Below the pieces are notes generated by a model. That model searched no databases. It was given only the letters and a program-made list of their open reading frames with translations, and was not told the DNA's origin. From positions 1,302,001-1,366,000 of the forward strand of contig NZ_CP045699.1 in assembly GCF_009601765.2 (NCBI RefSeq): DNA of 64,000 bases, given 5' to 3'. The position numbers and the translations under genes were made by a program. Of this stretch, positions 52,344-64,000 are shown one piece after another. The stretch is from Vibrio algicola (GTDB lineage: Bacteria; Pseudomonadota; Gammaproteobacteria; Enterobacterales; Vibrionaceae). Position 1 is the stretch's first letter. Every line of letters begins with the position of its first letter.

Positions 52344-54746
52344 TTAGTCGCGTAAGCTGGCATTAAATTTATCGCTTAATGTGGCAACAATCGCCTCTAC
52401 AGAAGCGGCAATGTCTGCATCTTCTAAGGTACGTTCGATTGATTGAAGGCTTAATGCGATAGCTAGGCTCTTCTTGCCTTCTTCCACGCCTTGACCTTGA
52501 TACACATCAAACAGTTTCGCGCCCGTTAATAGCTCGCCACCAGAAGCAAGACAAGCTGCAACGATATCGCCACTGGCTACGGTTTCATCGACGACTACCG
52601 CAATATCACGGCGGTTAGCTGGGAATTTAGATACCGCTACCGCTTCTGGCAATACACGTTGATTAATCGCTGCCCATTCGATTTCAAACACGATAGTGCG
52701 GCCGTTAAGACCAAACTTACGTTCGAGTTCTGGGTGAACCGTACCAATAATACCGACTTCTTTTTCAGTCTCTAAACCGGCATTGATCACGATAGCAGCC
52801 GTTTGACCTGGGTGCAATGCTGGGTGTTTCGACGATTTAAAGCTGTAAGCAAGCTCGTTTGAAGTCAGCTCAAGTACCGCCTCTAAGTCGCCTTTCAGAT
52901 CAAAGAAATCAACGCTGTTAGTGGCGATATCCCAATGTTCTTCACCGCGAGTTCCAGCGATCACACCGGCTAGCATTTCTTCTTGGCGCATGCCGTTTTC
53001 AGCAGATTGATCAGGAATGAAACGCATACCGTATTCAAACATACGTACGCGAGATTGTTGACGTTTCTGGTTATGTACTACGGTGTTGAGCAAACCTTGG
53101 ATTAAACCAAGACGCATCGCTGACATATCGGCAGAAATTGGGAATGGCAAAATCAATGGCTCAATATCTGGCACGATCAATTTTTGCTGTTCAGGTTCAA
53201 CAAAGCTGTATGTGATCGCTTCAAAGTAACCACGGTCAACCAGTAAATCACGTACGCGTTTTAGCGGTTGATTAACTTCTTTATGCAAGTTCATGCTAAG
53301 CGCGGCAACAGGTGCTTGGTTTGGAATGTTGTCGTAGCCGTAAATGCGGCCTACTTCTTCAATCAAATCTTGCTCAATCGCGATATCAAAACGCCATGAA
53401 GGAGATGTTGCCGTCCAACCTTCTGTTGTTTCTTTAACATCACAGCCTAGACGAGTTAAGATCTCAACTACATCGGTTGATGGAATTTCATGGCCTAACA
53501 AGCTGTCTAGTTTTGCACGGCGTAAAGCCACCGTGTTAGCAGTTGGAAGATCGGCTTTTGATTCAGCGGTAACGATTGGGGCAACCTCACCACCACAAAT
53601 CTCAACCAATAATGCAGTCGCACGTTCCATTGCAGAAACTTGTAAACACCAATCCACACCACGTTCAAAACGCATGGATGAATCTGTGTGTAGACCGTAG
53701 CTACGAGCACGGCCACGGATCGCATCGGGTCCGAAGAATGCACACTCTAACAATACGTCTTGAGTATCGGTGCTTACGCCTGATGCTTCGCCACCAAAGA
53801 TGCCGGCAATTGCCAAGGCTTTTGATTTGTCTGCGATCACTAATGTATCGCTGTTTAGCTCCGCTTCGTTGCCATCAAGCAGCGTCAGTTTTTCGCCTTG
53901 CTCAGCCATACGAACCACAATGCCACTGTCGATTTTAGCTAAATCAAACGCGTGCATTGGTTGACCTTGCTCAAGCATCACAAAGTTGGTGATATCAACG
54001 ATTGGATCAATAGAGCGAATACCACAGCGACGCAGTTTTTCTTGCATCCAAACCGGGCTTTCGGCTTTTACGTTCACATTGCGGACAATACGTCCAAGGT
54101 AACGAGGACAAGCGTCAGCAGCGTTAATATCAATCGTGATGGTATCGTCAATGCTTGCCGCAACGGCTTCAACACTTGGTTGCTTCACTTCAAGGCGATT
54201 CAATACACCAACTTCACGCGCAAGACCGCGTAAACTAAAGCAATCGGCGCGGTTAGCGGTTAAATCAACATCAATAGTGACATCATTAAGATCAAGGTAT
54301 TCACGGAAACAGGTTCCTAATACCGCATCTTGAGACAGCTCTAAAATACCATCAGATTCCACATCAATACCAAGCTCGGTGAACGAACACAGCATGCCGT
54401 GAGATGGCTGACCACGTAATTTCGCTTTTTTGATTTTGAAATCGCCTGGCAGTACTGCGCCAACGGTCGCAACAGCCACTTTAATGCCTAAACGACAGTT
54501 AGAAGCACCACAAACAATATCTAATAATTCTTCTGCGCCAACATCGACTTTGGTAACACGCAGTTTGTCGGCATCTGGGTGTTGTTCACACGACACCACT
54601 TGACCTACTTTGACACCAGTAAATGTGCCTGCAACCGGCAGTACATCATCCACTTCTAAACCAGCCATAGTAATTTGATGTGCTAGTTCTTCACTATTGA
54701 CGGCTGGGTTTACCCACTCACGTAGCCAAGATTCAGAAAATTTCAT
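52344..54746 (-). CDS. pheT: Phenylalanyl-tRNA synthetase beta subunit
   Basis: 800 residues, close to E. coli PheT (795). The N-terminal EMAP-like tRNA-binding domain ([18 protein letters not shown]), the B3/B4 editing region ([19 protein letters not shown]), the B5 domain and the C-terminal FDX-ACB domain ([18 protein letters not shown]) are all recognisable. With PheS it charges tRNA-Phe. Its stop is followed by an intrinsic terminator, and its start lies 13 bases after pheS. Confidence 0.96.
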   Translation of the reverse strand: MKFSESWLREWVNPAVNSEELAHQITMAGLEVDDVLPVAGTFTGVKVGQVVSCEQHPDADKLRVTKVDVGAEELLDIVCGASNCRLGIKVAVATVGAVLPGDFKIKKAKLRGQPSHGMLCSFTELGIDVESDGILELSQDAVLGTCFREYLDLNDVTIDVDLTANRADCFSLRGLAREVGVLNRLEVKQPSVEAVAASIDDTITIDINAADACPRYLGRIVRNVNVKAESPVWMQEKLRRCGIRSIDPIVDITNFVMLEQGQPMHAFDLAKIDSGIVVRMAEQGEKLTLLDGNEAELNSDTLVIADKSKALAIAGIFGGEASGVSTDTQDVLLECAFFGPDAIRGRARSYGLHTDSSMRFERGVDWCLQVSAMERATALLVEICGGEVAPIVTAESKADLPTANTVALRRAKLDSLLGHEIPSTDVVEILTRLGCDVKETTEGWTATSPSWRFDIAIEQDLIEEVGRIYGYDNIPNQAPVAALSMNLHKEVNQPLKRVRDLLVDRGYFEAITYSFVEPEQQKLIVPDIEPLILPFPISADMSAMRLGLIQGLLNTVVHNQKRQQSRVRMFEYGMRFIPDQSAENGMRQEEMLAGVIAGTRGEEHWDIATNSVDFFDLKGDLEAVLELTSNELAYSFKSSKHPALHPGQTAAIVINAGLETEKEVGIIGTVHPELERKFGLNGRTIVFEIEWAAINQRVLPEAVAVSKFPANRRDIAVVVDETVASGDIVAACLASGGELLTGAKLFDVYQGQGVEEGKKSLAIALSLQSIERTLEDADIAASVEAIVATLSDKFNASLRD

Positions 54747-54759
54747 TATGCTCTAGCCC

Positions 54760-56041
<1,282 letters not shown>

Positions 56042-56581
56042 CTATATCAACCCTTTTAACTTCGCCAATCCATAGGCATTGACACTGGTGGCATCTTTAA
56101 TCTCACCCGACAAAATCATCGCTTCAAATTCAGATAGTGAAAATGATTTCGACACCAAACCTTCTTCTTCCGCATCGAGTTGTGTGGCAGTGTGTTTAAA
56201 GTCAGACGCCAGATAAATATGATAGCCTTGGGTAGAATAACCATAAGCGAGGTACTGAAAGCCAACGTATTGCATATTGCTTGCGATTAAACCGGTTTCT
56301 TCGCGTAACTCTCCGGCAGCCAGCTCCAGCGGATCCGCATTAGGATTATCTTCCCATGCACCCTGTGGCAATTCCCACAAACGTTGCTCTACCGCATAAC
56401 GGTATTGCTGCACTAAATGCACACATCCATTCTCAATCGGTAGAATGACCACAAAATCCGGTTTTTCTACTACCCCAAAGATCCCTTCCGCTCCGCTAGC
56501 TCGCTCGATCTTATCTTCACGAACTGTCATCCATTTATTTTGATAAACCACTGTAGAATCGAGGGTTTTTATTTCTTTCAT
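56042..56581 (-). CDS. Nudix hydrolase, ADP-ribose pyrophosphatase-like
   Basis: 179 residues. The complete Nudix box appears as GAWEDNPNADPLELAAGELREETGL, i.e. G-x5-E-x7-REuxEExGu with the key REETGL. The surrounding LPIENGCVHLVQQYRYAVEQRLWELPQG pattern fits the ADP-ribose/GDP-sugar pyrophosphatase group. It hydrolyses a nucleoside diphosphate linked to another moiety. Substrate uncertain. Monocistronic. Confidence 0.85.
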   Translation of the reverse strand: MKEIKTLDSTVVYQNKWMTVREDKIERASGAEGIFGVVEKPDFVVILPIENGCVHLVQQYRYAVEQRLWELPQGAWEDNPNADPLELAAGELREETGLIASNMQYVGFQYLAYGYSTQGYHIYLASDFKHTATQLDAEEEGLVSKSFSLSEFEAMILSGEIKDATSVNAYGLAKLKGLI

Positions 56582-56643
56582 TGATTCGATACCTATAAAA
56601 ATTGAGGGCCACTAAGGCTTAAAAGACTTTAACTGAAGTTAAT

Positions 56644-57174
56644 TTACTCTTTCGATAAGCCATAAACAGCATGATTGATAATTCGACCATTTAGATTTTC
56701 ACAATTAGAAATCACTCCTTCTAACTTCATGCCTAAACGTTCACAAACCTTTCTACTCGGTATATTATTTTCGCCCGCGGATATTTGAATTTTCTCGAGA
56801 TTTAAATCAGAAAATGCGATGTTGATAAATTTAGAGACAGAGCGAGTGATGATGCCTTTACCTTGGTACGATTCCCGTAACCAGTATCCGATTTCAGCCA
56901 TTTTAAGGTTATGATTAATCGAATTAAAACTGATATTACCTACCAATTCATCTTGATAAATAATACCGCATGTCATTGCTTTACCTTCGGCGTAATCCAG
57001 TAACGATTTACTTACAAACCGTAAGAAAAAATCTTCCGATTTAGCATGAGAGGGCCATGCAAGCCATTGAGATAAATATTTTTCTTCCTTGGAGACTATC
57101 TCAAAGTATTTGTGGGCAAAAGATCGCTCAATAAGGGCTAATTTCAATTCGCTATCAATCTCTATCGTAAACAT
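56644..57174 (-). CDS. GNAT acetyltransferase, RimJ/RimL/SpeG-type
   Basis: 176 residues. GNAT fold with acetyl-CoA motif A in YWLRESYQGKGIITRSVSKF (Q/RxxGxG-like QGKGII) and motif B KVCERLGMKLEGV. The RimJ/RimL subgroup is suggested by the hydrophobic opening and the LRESYQGKG motif. It probably acetylates a protein N-terminus or small molecule. Substrate unknown. Confidence 0.83.
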   Translation of the reverse strand: MFTIEIDSELKLALIERSFAHKYFEIVSKEEKYLSQWLAWPSHAKSEDFFLRFVSKSLLDYAEGKAMTCGIIYQDELVGNISFNSINHNLKMAEIGYWLRESYQGKGIITRSVSKFINIAFSDLNLEKIQISAGENNIPSRKVCERLGMKLEGVISNCENLNGRIINHAVYGLSKE

Positions 57175-57258
57175 AAATGTCCTCTACAATAAAATGTCGT
57201 ATTTGGCACTTTACCTAAAGCATGTCGGTGTGAACAGTTCATCCACAGAAAATAGCAG

Positions 57259-57738
57259 TTAGCTTACCAAAATTGGCTTTTTGCCATAAATTCTATAATA
57301 GCCCACCGCACAACTCACTATAAATACAATATAGATAAGTACCGCTACTGGCGATCCGACAATATAATCATGCACACACCAAACTGTCATGGCAATCGTC
57401 ATTAACAAGCGCATCAATTTATCATTATGGCTAAACGATGCTTTGGTATTTAGCAACGAAGCCATGCAACTTAACACACTGGTTAATCCACTGAATGTCA
57501 CCACAGTGGCGAGCATTGTCACAAAATAAAATAGCCATTTCATTCTAGGGTCGAAAAAGAAAATTCCAGCTAAATAACGACAAGCCCCAATCAAAAGCAA
57601 ACATGCAGCGGTCCATTGCCCGAGCAGTGCAAAATGTGCGGCAATTAAAAGCGCTGAAATACATAATGCAGTCAACAATGAAGTACGGTTTTTAAACTGA
57701 AATGAGGCAATATCAAATAAAGCTGCTACGCCTACCAT
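57259..57738 (-). CDS. YgjV-family inner-membrane protein
   Basis: 159 residues with five or six hydrophobic segments and the pattern ALFDIASFQFKNRTSLLTAL ... LIGACRYLAGIFF that resembles E. coli YgjV. Function unknown. Start at ATG 57738, no strong ribosome site. Between the GNAT gene and rplT. Confidence 0.7.
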   Translation of the reverse strand: MVGVAALFDIASFQFKNRTSLLTALCISALLIAAHFALLGQWTAACLLLIGACRYLAGIFFFDPRMKWLFYFVTMLATVVTFSGLTSVLSCMASLLNTKASFSHNDKLMRLLMTIAMTVWCVHDYIVGSPVAVLIYIVFIVSCAVGYYRIYGKKPILVS

Positions 57739-58153
57739 ATTTGTGATGCAATAAAAAAGGACATCAGCCCTCCACTAACAATAACAACGATAAAAAGAAT
57801 GTAGGATGCTCATTATTCACCCGAAATGGCTTATAGCAAGCTGCAAAATTGCGTTCTATTTTGACGTGCTAGTTATATGTCGAATCTTTTGAGCAAGGTT
57901 TTGAAGTGCTAATTACAGGGGAGGTAATCGCCACCGCTTGAGTTGGAATCGAAGAGTCAAGAGCATGAGAACACGAGGATCTTGTGCTAAATGTGGTCAT
58001 TGTACAATCCTCATATCGGTGAGCGGTTAAATTTAGTAGGACTCACTGTACTTTAATTGCGCACAGCTGTCACTGTTGCGTCCATTAAAAATCATTCGTG
58101 TCAATATTGATATACCTTTAATACTTATATGGATTAACGCCATATTTCAGGTA
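57739..58153. other. Intergenic region downstream of rplT
   Basis: About 415 bases without a gene. In several vibrios the chromosomal integron integrase intIA begins near this position. Here I find no intI, attI or attC sequence. The decayed integron instead lies 24 kb away. Confidence 0.5.
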
Positions 58154-58185
58154 TAAAAAAAGAGAGCCGAGGCTCTCTTTTTATT
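58154..58185 (-). terminator. Intrinsic terminator after rplT (bidirectional)
   Basis: AAGAGAGCC and GGCTCTCTT arms around TC, with a T run on the minus strand and A-rich flank on the other. It closes the infC-rpmI-rplT operon. Confidence 0.92.
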
Positions 58186-58205
58186 ATTCTAATAACTGGT
58201 TCTAA

Positions 58206-58559
58206 TTAAAGAGCAGCTTTCGCTTTTTCAACTAGTACTGCAAATGCAGATTTGTCGAATACAGCGATATCAGCAAGGATCTTACGATCGATCTCGATAG
58301 ATGCTTTCTTAAGACCGTTAATGAAACGGCTGTAAGATAGACCATTTTGACGAGAAGCAGCGTTAATACGAGCGATCCATAGTTGACGGAACGTACGCTT
58401 TTTATTGCGACGGTCACGGTATGCGTATTGACCAGCTTTTGTAACTGCTTGGAAAGCTACGCGGTAAACACGTGAACGTGCTCCGTAGTAACCTTTAGCT
58501 TGCTTTAGAACTTTCTTATGACGTGCACGAGCTTGTACACCACGTTTTACGCGAGGCAT
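58206..58559 (-). CDS. rplT: Ribosomal protein L20
   Basis: 117 residues, [20 protein letters not shown] start, basic, closely matching L20 of the large subunit. L20 also binds rpmI-rplT mRNA and represses its own operon in E. coli. It follows rpmI by 43 bases. Confidence 0.98.
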   Translation of the reverse strand: MPRVKRGVQARARHKKVLKQAKGYYGARSRVYRVAFQAVTKAGQYAYRDRRNKKRTFRQLWIARINAASRQNGLSYSRFINGLKKASIEIDRKILADIAVFDKSAFAVLVEKAKAAL

Positions 58560-58602
58560 TATGTCTCTCCTAAACTATTAAAATTAACTAACTAACAAAA
58601 AA

Positions 58603-58797
58603 TTAAGCGTATGGAAGCATACGTACAACACCAGCAACTTCACATTTAGGAAGAATGGCGTTTGGACGAAGCTGACGCTTGTTTTTAGTAGTACGTTTAG
58701 TCAGGATATGACGTTTTGTCGCGTGCTTAAATTTAAAGCCGCCACCAGTTTTTTTGAAACGCTTCGCAGCGCCTCGGTTTGTTTTCATCTTAGGCAT
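58603..58797 (-). CDS. rpmI: Ribosomal protein L35
   Basis: 64 residues, [20 protein letters not shown] start; a basic small-protein match to L35. Middle gene of infC-rpmI-rplT. Confidence 0.97.
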   Translation of the reverse strand: MPKMKTNRGAAKRFKKTGGGFKFKHATKRHILTKRTTKNKRQLRPNAILPKCEVAGVVRMLPYA

Positions 58798-58881
58798 TGG
58801 ATGAATAACTCCGCATTGTATGTATTAATCACTCTATGTGTTAATAGACATATCGGTTAATAATATGTAATTAGGGCGAAC

Positions 58882-58921
58882 AAAACCTCGCACCTTACCG
58901 TTAAGTTTGGCGTGAGGTTTT
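58882..58921 (-). other. Hairpin between infC and rpmI
   Basis: Minus-strand AAAACCTC and GAGGTTTT arms around CGCACC-AAGTTTGG-type inner pairings. It sits in the leader of rpmI-rplT and could belong to L20-type translational control or be an attenuator. Confidence 0.55.
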
Positions 58922-58941
58922 ATTACTTGTAAGGCCGTTAA

Positions 58942-59493
58942 TTACTTCTTTTTAGGGGCCAACACCATGATCATTTGGCGACCTTCTATACGCGTTGGGA
59001 AAGATTCAACCACTGCTAACTCTTCAGTGTCCACTCTCAAACGCTTAAGAACGTCTACGCCAATCTCTTGGTGAGCCATTTCACGGCCACGGAAGCGAAT
59101 AGTTACTTTCACTTTGTTGCCGTCTTCAAGGAAACGCGTCAGGTTGCGTAGTTTTACCTGATAGTCTCCGATATCAGTTCCAGGACGGAATTTAATTTCC
59201 TTAGTCTGGACCTGTTTTTGCTTCTTCTTTTGCTCTTTAGTCGCTTTGCTCTTTTCAAAGAGGAATTTACCATAGTCCATCACACGACAGACTGGTGGTT
59301 CAGCGTTTGGACTGATTTCTACCAGATCCATACCAGCTTCAAGAGCCGTTTCGAGGGCTTCATCAATGGTGACAACACCAACTGGTTCACCGTCAGCACC
59401 TGTTAAGCGCACTTCGGTCACGCCACGAATTTCATCGTTTAAACGATGCTGGTTTTGCTTGGCCGGTTGTTGGCCTTTTCTTCCGCCTTTAAT
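58942..59493 (-). CDS. infC: Translation initiation factor IF-3
   Basis: 183 residues starting at an ATT codon (59493), found because GGAGGAATAACCT sits in front and the preceding codons continue the conserved N-terminus ([20 protein letters not shown]). The rare AUU start is the basis of IF-3 autoregulation in E. coli. Core: [20 protein letters not shown] and [14 protein letters not shown]. Begins 3 bases after the thrS stop. Confidence 0.96.
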   Translation of the reverse strand: MKGGRKGQQPAKQNQHRLNDEIRGVTEVRLTGADGEPVGVVTIDEALETALEAGMDLVEISPNAEPPVCRVMDYGKFLFEKSKATKEQKKKQKQVQTKEIKFRPGTDIGDYQVKLRNLTRFLEDGNKVKVTIRFRGREMAHQEIGVDVLKRLRVDTEELAVVESFPTRIEGRQMIMVLAPKKK

Positions 59494-59496
59494 AGG

Positions 59497-61422
59497 TTAT
59501 TCCTCCAGATTGAGCTTACGGCTTGAAACTTCGGTTTGAAGATATGAAATTAAATCTTCAATTTTGAATTTACCGAGGTCTGTGCCTTTTCGAGTACGTA
59601 CTGCGACTTCGCCAGCTTCCATTTCTTGGTCACCACAAACGAGGATGTACGGTACACGCTTTAATGTGTGTTCGCGGATTTTAAAGCCTATCTTCTCATT
59701 TCTCAAGTCCGCTTTCACTTTAAAGCCAGATTTTTGCAATTTTTGTGCAACTTGTTGCACATAATCGGCTTGTTTATCGGTAATTCCCGTGATCACAGCC
59801 TGTTCTGGCGCTAACCAAGTTGGGAAGAAACCGGCATATTCTTCGATCAAAATACCGATGAAACGCTCAAGTGACCCTAAAATCGCACGGTGAATCATAA
59901 CAGGAACGAGACGTTCGTTACTTTCACCAACGTAAGTGGCACCTAAACGGCCTGGTAAATTGAAATCGAGCTGTACTGTACCACATTGCCATGCACGATC
60001 TAAACAATCATGTAAGGTAAATTCAATTTTCGGTCCGTAGAATGCACCCTCACCTTCTTGAATTTCGTATGGAATTTCCATTGATTCTAAGGCAAGTTTT
60101 AAATCGCTTTCAGATTTATCCCAGATCTCATCACTGCCTACACGCTGTTCAGGGCGAGTAGATAATTTCACTTCGATATTTTCAAAACCGAAAGTGTTAT
60201 AGACATCGTAAACCATCTTAATACACTGGATCACTTCATCTTGGATCTGCTCTTCAGTACAGAAGATATGGGCATCATCTTGAGTAAAACCACGCACACG
60301 CATAATGCCGTGTAATGCGCCAGACGGTTCATTACGGTGACAAGAGCCAAACTCTGCCATGCGTAGTGGTAAATCACGGTAAGATTTCAGACCTTGGTTG
60401 AAGATCTGTACATGACCTGGGCAGTTCATTGGTTTGATCGCGTATTCACGGTTCTCTGAAGAAGTGGTGAACATCGCATCAGCGTACTTATCCCAGTGGC
60501 CAGAACGTTCCCAAAGCACACGATCCATCATTAATGGACCTTTTACTTCTTGGTAGTCGTATTCAGTCAGTTTTTCACGCACAAAGACTTCTAGCTCACG
60601 GAAGATTGACCAACCATTGTGATGCCAGAACACCATACCCGGCGCTTCTTGCTGCATGTGGAATAAATCTAAGTGCTTACCAATTTTACGGTGATCACGC
60701 TTAGCGGCTTCTTCTAGACGAACAAGATGCTCTTTTAATTGTTTTTTATCAGCAAATGCAGTGCCGTAAATACGTTGCAGCATTTTATTGTCGCTGTTAC
60801 CACGCCAGTAAGCCCCTGCTACGTTAAGTAGTGTGAAGTTTTGGCAGAAGCTCATATTTGGCACATGAGGGCCACGACACATGTCGATATATTCTTCATG
60901 GTGGTATAAGCCTGGACGGTCGTCACGAGCAACGTTTTCGTCCAAGATTGCAATTTTGTATTCTTCGCCGCGAGACTCAAACGTATCGCGCGCTTGTTGC
61001 CAACTAACATTCTTTTTCACGACTTGATATTTGGTTTTGGCTAACGCTTTCATGCGCTTTTCGATCGCATCAAGATCGTCTTGAGTTAATGAGTGCTCAA
61101 GATCGATGTCGTAATAAAAGCCACGGTCGATAGTTGGACCAATCGCCATTTTTGCTTCTGGGAACAATTGCTTAATTGCATGTCCAAGCAAGTGAGCACA
61201 AGAGTGACGAATGATTTCTAAACCATCCTCATCTTTAGCAGTAATGATTTGTAAGCTCGCATCGTTTTCAATTAAGTCACACGCATCCACACGGTTACCG
61301 TCTACACGACCAGCAATCGTAGCCTTTGCAAGACCAGGACCGATAGAAAGTGCAACATCCATAGTAGATACAGCGTTGTCGAATTGGCGAGTACTGCCAT
61401 CAGGAAGAGTAATTACAGGCAT
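59497..61422 (-). CDS. thrS: Threonyl-tRNA synthetase
   Basis: 641 residues from the ATG at 61422 ([19 protein letters not shown]), one short of E. coli's 642. Class II motifs with [11 protein letters not shown] editing site, [20 protein letters not shown] and the anticodon-binding [20 protein letters not shown]. It charges tRNA-Thr. First gene of the thrS-infC-rpmI-rplT block, probably with its own mRNA-tRNA-like operator upstream, not verified. Confidence 0.97.
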   Translation of the reverse strand: MPVITLPDGSTRQFDNAVSTMDVALSIGPGLAKATIAGRVDGNRVDACDLIENDASLQIITAKDEDGLEIIRHSCAHLLGHAIKQLFPEAKMAIGPTIDRGFYYDIDLEHSLTQDDLDAIEKRMKALAKTKYQVVKKNVSWQQARDTFESRGEEYKIAILDENVARDDRPGLYHHEEYIDMCRGPHVPNMSFCQNFTLLNVAGAYWRGNSDNKMLQRIYGTAFADKKQLKEHLVRLEEAAKRDHRKIGKHLDLFHMQQEAPGMVFWHHNGWSIFRELEVFVREKLTEYDYQEVKGPLMMDRVLWERSGHWDKYADAMFTTSSENREYAIKPMNCPGHVQIFNQGLKSYRDLPLRMAEFGSCHRNEPSGALHGIMRVRGFTQDDAHIFCTEEQIQDEVIQCIKMVYDVYNTFGFENIEVKLSTRPEQRVGSDEIWDKSESDLKLALESMEIPYEIQEGEGAFYGPKIEFTLHDCLDRAWQCGTVQLDFNLPGRLGATYVGESNERLVPVMIHRAILGSLERFIGILIEEYAGFFPTWLAPEQAVITGITDKQADYVQQVAQKLQKSGFKVKADLRNEKIGFKIREHTLKRVPYILVCGDQEMEAGEVAVRTRKGTDLGKFKIEDLISYLQTEVSSRKLNLEE

Positions 61423-61878
61423 GATTTGTCCTATTACAGTGGTGCCACATACCAAGTAGCACATGATTTATTGAAGCTCACTCGTTAATGAGTAAGTTAA
61501 TGTTTTCAACCTCGACTATGGATACTATGTTTTAAACCCATTAGTAGCCACACAAAAGTTAAGCGACATATTGTAAGGAAATTGCTCAAAATTGAAAGTG
61601 TTCTCGCGCAATAAAAATAATTACTCACTATTAATCATCTTCCTAGGAGGCTATTACATCCACTTATTGAGTTTGGTAAATGATTTGGCTACTTTTTACC
61701 TCTACGACAACTCTAATTAGTTTGATTATAAACTGGTGAATTAAGATATTTTTGTCTAAAGTTGTTAATGATTAGTTAGTAAATCACACATTTTTCCTAA
61801 ACGAAATAATACAACGAAAAAGTGATAATAAATAAAACCGATTAATTTTAGAATGTTCATTGTGACAAGGAAGAATCT
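61423..61878. other. Upstream region of thrS and of the 100-residue gene
   Basis: About 455 AT-rich bases between divergent genes, no coding sequence. It should hold the thrS leader, which in E. coli folds like the tRNA-Thr anticodon arm. I could not identify that fold here. Confidence 0.4.
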
Positions 61879-62181
61879 ATGGTCAGTGCAAAAGAGTTTG
61901 CATCATGGTTAAAAAATAAATTCCTACAAGAAAAACAAGGGGTGACTCTCAGTCGCGAGGACATTATGCATTTGACTGGTCGCCAATCCTTTAACTTGGA
62001 TTTTGTACACGATACTCATTATGAACTTATGCGCTTTAATATCGCTTTCGTTACTGATACTGCCCGAGAACATTTTATCTTGATCCCTCTCACCGATGCA
62101 AAAAACTGGCGTGAAACATTGGAACGTCAATTTGAAAAAGAGCTGTACTGCAATATTTATCCTATCGAGCGTTCTGGCTAA
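61879..62181 (+). CDS. Small protein of unknown function
   Basis: 100 residues, cytoplasmic, helical start (KEFASWLKNKFLQEKQG), then a strand-rich middle (NLDFVHDTHYELMRFNIAF) and Ile/Leu-rich end (EHFILIPLTDAKNWRETLERQF). I do not recognise it. AAGGAAGAATCT precedes the ATG, a good ribosome site. Confidence 0.7.
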   Translation: MVSAKEFASWLKNKFLQEKQGVTLSREDIMHLTGRQSFNLDFVHDTHYELMRFNIAFVTDTAREHFILIPLTDAKNWRETLERQFEKELYCNIYPIERSG

Positions 62182-62461
62182 TTTAATACCGTGAATTCAT
62201 TACACTCTTTCCAGTATGCCTTTTTAGCAGAATATCTTTTTCGTACCATACCCTTACACAAAGTGTTTCCTCTTTCCCGATTAAGCTTAAGTTTCAGGGC
62301 TGCATAAACGCCAAAATGCCTGAGATTTTCTGCCTAAACCTCGTAACGCTCCAAAATCCCGCTTAGATGACCTGTTTTTTCACATTTATTTTCACTGGAA
62401 TGACCATTTATATTGAATAGTCATATATAATCGCGGCTGTTTTTATTACCAGTAGTGATTT
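62182..62461. other. Intergenic region upstream of the DUF3581 gene
   Basis: 280 bases with no gene. A TATAAT at 62426-62431 is the likely -10 of the DUF3581 gene. Confidence 0.35.
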
Positions 62462-63175
62462 ATGTTCTTAAAACCTTATGTATCCACGGAAGGCAATACC
62501 TTCGAGTTTACTCGTGATCAAGCGAGCAAGTTTGCCAAAAGAGTAGCTGGCGATTTCAATCCTATTCACGATGAAGATAGTAAGCGCTTCTGTATTCCTG
62601 GCGATCTATTATTTGCCGTATTATTACAGAAAAAAGGCATCAGCGAAAAAATGAGTTTTCGCTTTTCAGGAATGGTTGCAGATGGTGTCCCTCTACATAT
62701 AGAGGAAACTACGGCTAACGAGATTGCACTTTTAGATGATAAAGGCAAAGAGTACTTACACATGCACCATGAAGGTAAGGTTTGTAACAATGATGTTTTT
62801 ATCGAACATGTTGTCACTAATTACGTTCAATTTTCTGGTCGAAACTTCCCGCACATTATGGTGCCATTAATGGAAGAGCAACAGCAGATGTTTAACTGCA
62901 AGCGCCCATTAGTGATCTATGAAAGCATGGATATTGAATTTTCTCGTTTAGATTTGACCCATCCTGAAGTTGAATTTTCAGGCGCCAGTTTTGATGTTTC
63001 CGGCAAACGAGGAATTGTAACGTTAAATTTCGCCTTTAAAGAACAAGGTGAAGTCGTTGGTCGAGGGGTGAAACGCATGATTGCGAGTGGCTTAAAACCT
63101 TTTTGTAGTGAAGAACTCAACTATTTTGTCGACATTTTCAATAAACGCAAAGAAGCTTATTTAGCGGCACAGTAA
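62462..63175 (+). CDS. DUF3581 family protein
   Basis: 237 residues, recalling uncharacterised gammaproteobacterial DUF3581 proteins with a MaoC/hot-dog-like N-terminus (TRDQASKFAKRVAGDFNPIHDEDSKRFCIPGD, key RVAGDFNPIHDED). The NPIHD element resembles the catalytic dyad region of hydratases, but no activity is known. Monocistronic with terminator. Confidence 0.82.
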   Translation: MFLKPYVSTEGNTFEFTRDQASKFAKRVAGDFNPIHDEDSKRFCIPGDLLFAVLLQKKGISEKMSFRFSGMVADGVPLHIEETTANEIALLDDKGKEYLHMHHEGKVCNNDVFIEHVVTNYVQFSGRNFPHIMVPLMEEQQQMFNCKRPLVIYESMDIEFSRLDLTHPEVEFSGASFDVSGKRGIVTLNFAFKEQGEVVGRGVKRMIASGLKPFCSEELNYFVDIFNKRKEAYLAAQ

Positions 63176-63254
63176 TTACATGATCAAATGTATCAATGAC
63201 GTCTGACGCTATTCATAGCTTAGATCTTATGTTAACTGCCAGTAGCATTCAAAA

Positions 63255-63290
63255 TAAAAGCCAAAGAGTTAAAGCTCTTTGGCTTTTTTT
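63255..63290 (+). terminator. Intrinsic terminator after the DUF3581 gene
   Basis: AAAAGCCAAAGAG and CTCTTTGGCTTTT arms around TTAAAG, followed by a T run. Confidence 0.94.
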
Positions 63291-63512
63291 ATTCATTGCC
63301 TTTTCTTTTTTCAATTCTAAAACTTCACTCAATAAGCATCAATATAAAAACAACCCTGAAACATCAGCATAACAAATGTCGTATAATCGGGCTGTTTATT
63401 CGCCAATTTTAGGGTGTTCGTCTTGACTCTTTATTTTAAACAATTTTTTCTTGCATAATATGGCGTACTGATTAGTATATCTAGCTAGTGACAATTAATG
63501 CAGTATGAGAGC
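63291..63512. promoter_or_regulatory. Promoter region of artP
   Basis: Contains TATAAT at about 63382-63387 and an AT-rich stretch. An ArgR box could be expected but I could not confirm one. Confidence 0.35.
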
Positions 63513-64000
63513 ATGACTATTCAAATTAACGCAATCAACAAATTCTATGGCTCGACTCAAGTCTTGCACGATGTGAGCTTCGAATGTCAATCCGGTGATA
63601 CCTTAGTATTGCTAGGGCCAAGTGGCGCGGGTAAAAGCTCCCTACTTCGGATCTTGAATTTATTAGAATTACCCGACAGCGGTTCACTTAATGTTGCTGG
63701 CACCACTTATGACTTTAACCATAATATTTCTGAGAAAGACGGCTTAAGCTTACGCAAAAAAGTCGGCATGGTTTTTCAGCAATACAATTTATGGCCTCAC
63801 ATGAGTGTGCTCGATAATTTAATTGAAGCGCCAATTAAAGTGCTTGGTATAACGAAAGAGATGGCCAAACAAGAAGCAATTGCCATTTTGACTCAACTTC
63901 AATTAGAAGATAAAGCCGATGCTTGGCCGCTGCAACTCTCTGGTGGTCAACAACAACGTGTCGCCATTGCTCGAGCATTAATGATGAAACCGGATGTATT
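63513..64000 (+). CDS. artP: Arginine ABC transporter ATP-binding protein, 5' part
   Basis: 162 codons before the window ends. Opening [20 protein letters not shown], Walker [11 protein letters not shown]-loop [11 protein letters not shown] and ABC signature [17 protein letters not shown] match ArtP. Walker B lies outside. It energises arginine import with ArtI/J, ArtQ, ArtM, which presumably follow. Confidence 0.9.
   Translation, partial: MTIQINAINKFYGSTQVLHDVSFECQSGDTLVLLGPSGAGKSSLLRILNLLELPDSGSLNVAGTTYDFNHNISEKDGLSLRKKVGMVFQQYNLWPHMSVLDNLIEAPIKVLGITKEMAKQEAIAILTQLQLEDKADAWPLQLSGGQQQRVAIARALMMKPDV

Noticed and set aside
57739..58153. Integron integrase or attI next to rplT
   Set aside because: The site is typical in vibrios, but no intI-like coding, LexA box or attC 7-mers are seen here.

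Overview
The window is a chromosomal segment of a gammaproteobacterium of the Vibrionaceae or a close relative. Supporting this are a moderately AT-rich base composition, a Vibrio-type porin, a GntR-regulated prpBCD cluster, the thrS-infC-rpmI-rplT block, pheST, and Vibrio-type dispersed repeats. Most of it is core genome. No rRNA, tRNA or CRISPR array was seen.

Layout. 1-7,700: msrC fragment, an exporter-type ABC transporter, letA-letB (MCE lipid transport) and rsmF. 7,700-14,500: small dimeric-barrel protein, porin, cvfB, a DUF4442 hot-dog protein, a free-standing PEP-synthase C-terminal domain divergent from an AroH-type DAHP synthase with a possible aromatic leader peptide, and yajQ. 14,500-19,150: methylcitrate cycle prpD, prpC, prpB and a GntR regulator. 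19,300-31,100: mostly small housekeeping genes (coiled-coil protein, LysE, M32 carboxypeptidase, ppiB, GFA, MmcQ, two YkgJ-like proteins, DUF3297, outer-membrane barrel), hrpA and a TauE exporter.

31,700-34,400 is the accessory region and the main discovery. It reads as a decayed chromosomal integron. An intI pseudogene (frameshift, nonsense codon, large internal deletion) still carries a perfect CTGT-N8-ACAG LexA box. Two gene cassettes run divergently from it. Cassette 1 ends in a well-formed attC whose R'' overlaps the stop codon, and the 7-mers at the cassette boundaries match as integron recombination requires. The two cassette genes encode unrecognised proteins.

34,700-40,850: sbcB, yohJK (lrgAB-type), cdd (CRP-like site), purT (PurR box), tpm, ihfA. 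41,200-50,000: formate-dependent nitrite reductase, with nrfA (perfect FNR box) divergent from nrfBCDEF and nrfG placed apart. Between nrfA and nrfG lie a 267-bp MITE and a Fic toxin gene overlapped by a 50-codon YhfG-type antitoxin gene. 50,200-61,500: an OppA-like binding protein, pheT-pheS, Nudix, GNAT and YgjV-like genes, then rplT, rpmI, infC (ATT start) and thrS. 61,800-64,000: a small unknown gene, a DUF3581 gene and the start of artP. The nrf/fic/opp block separates pheST from ihfA, which are adjacent in many gammaproteobacteria.

All family calls come from reading the sequence and remembered family features. No database search was possible.
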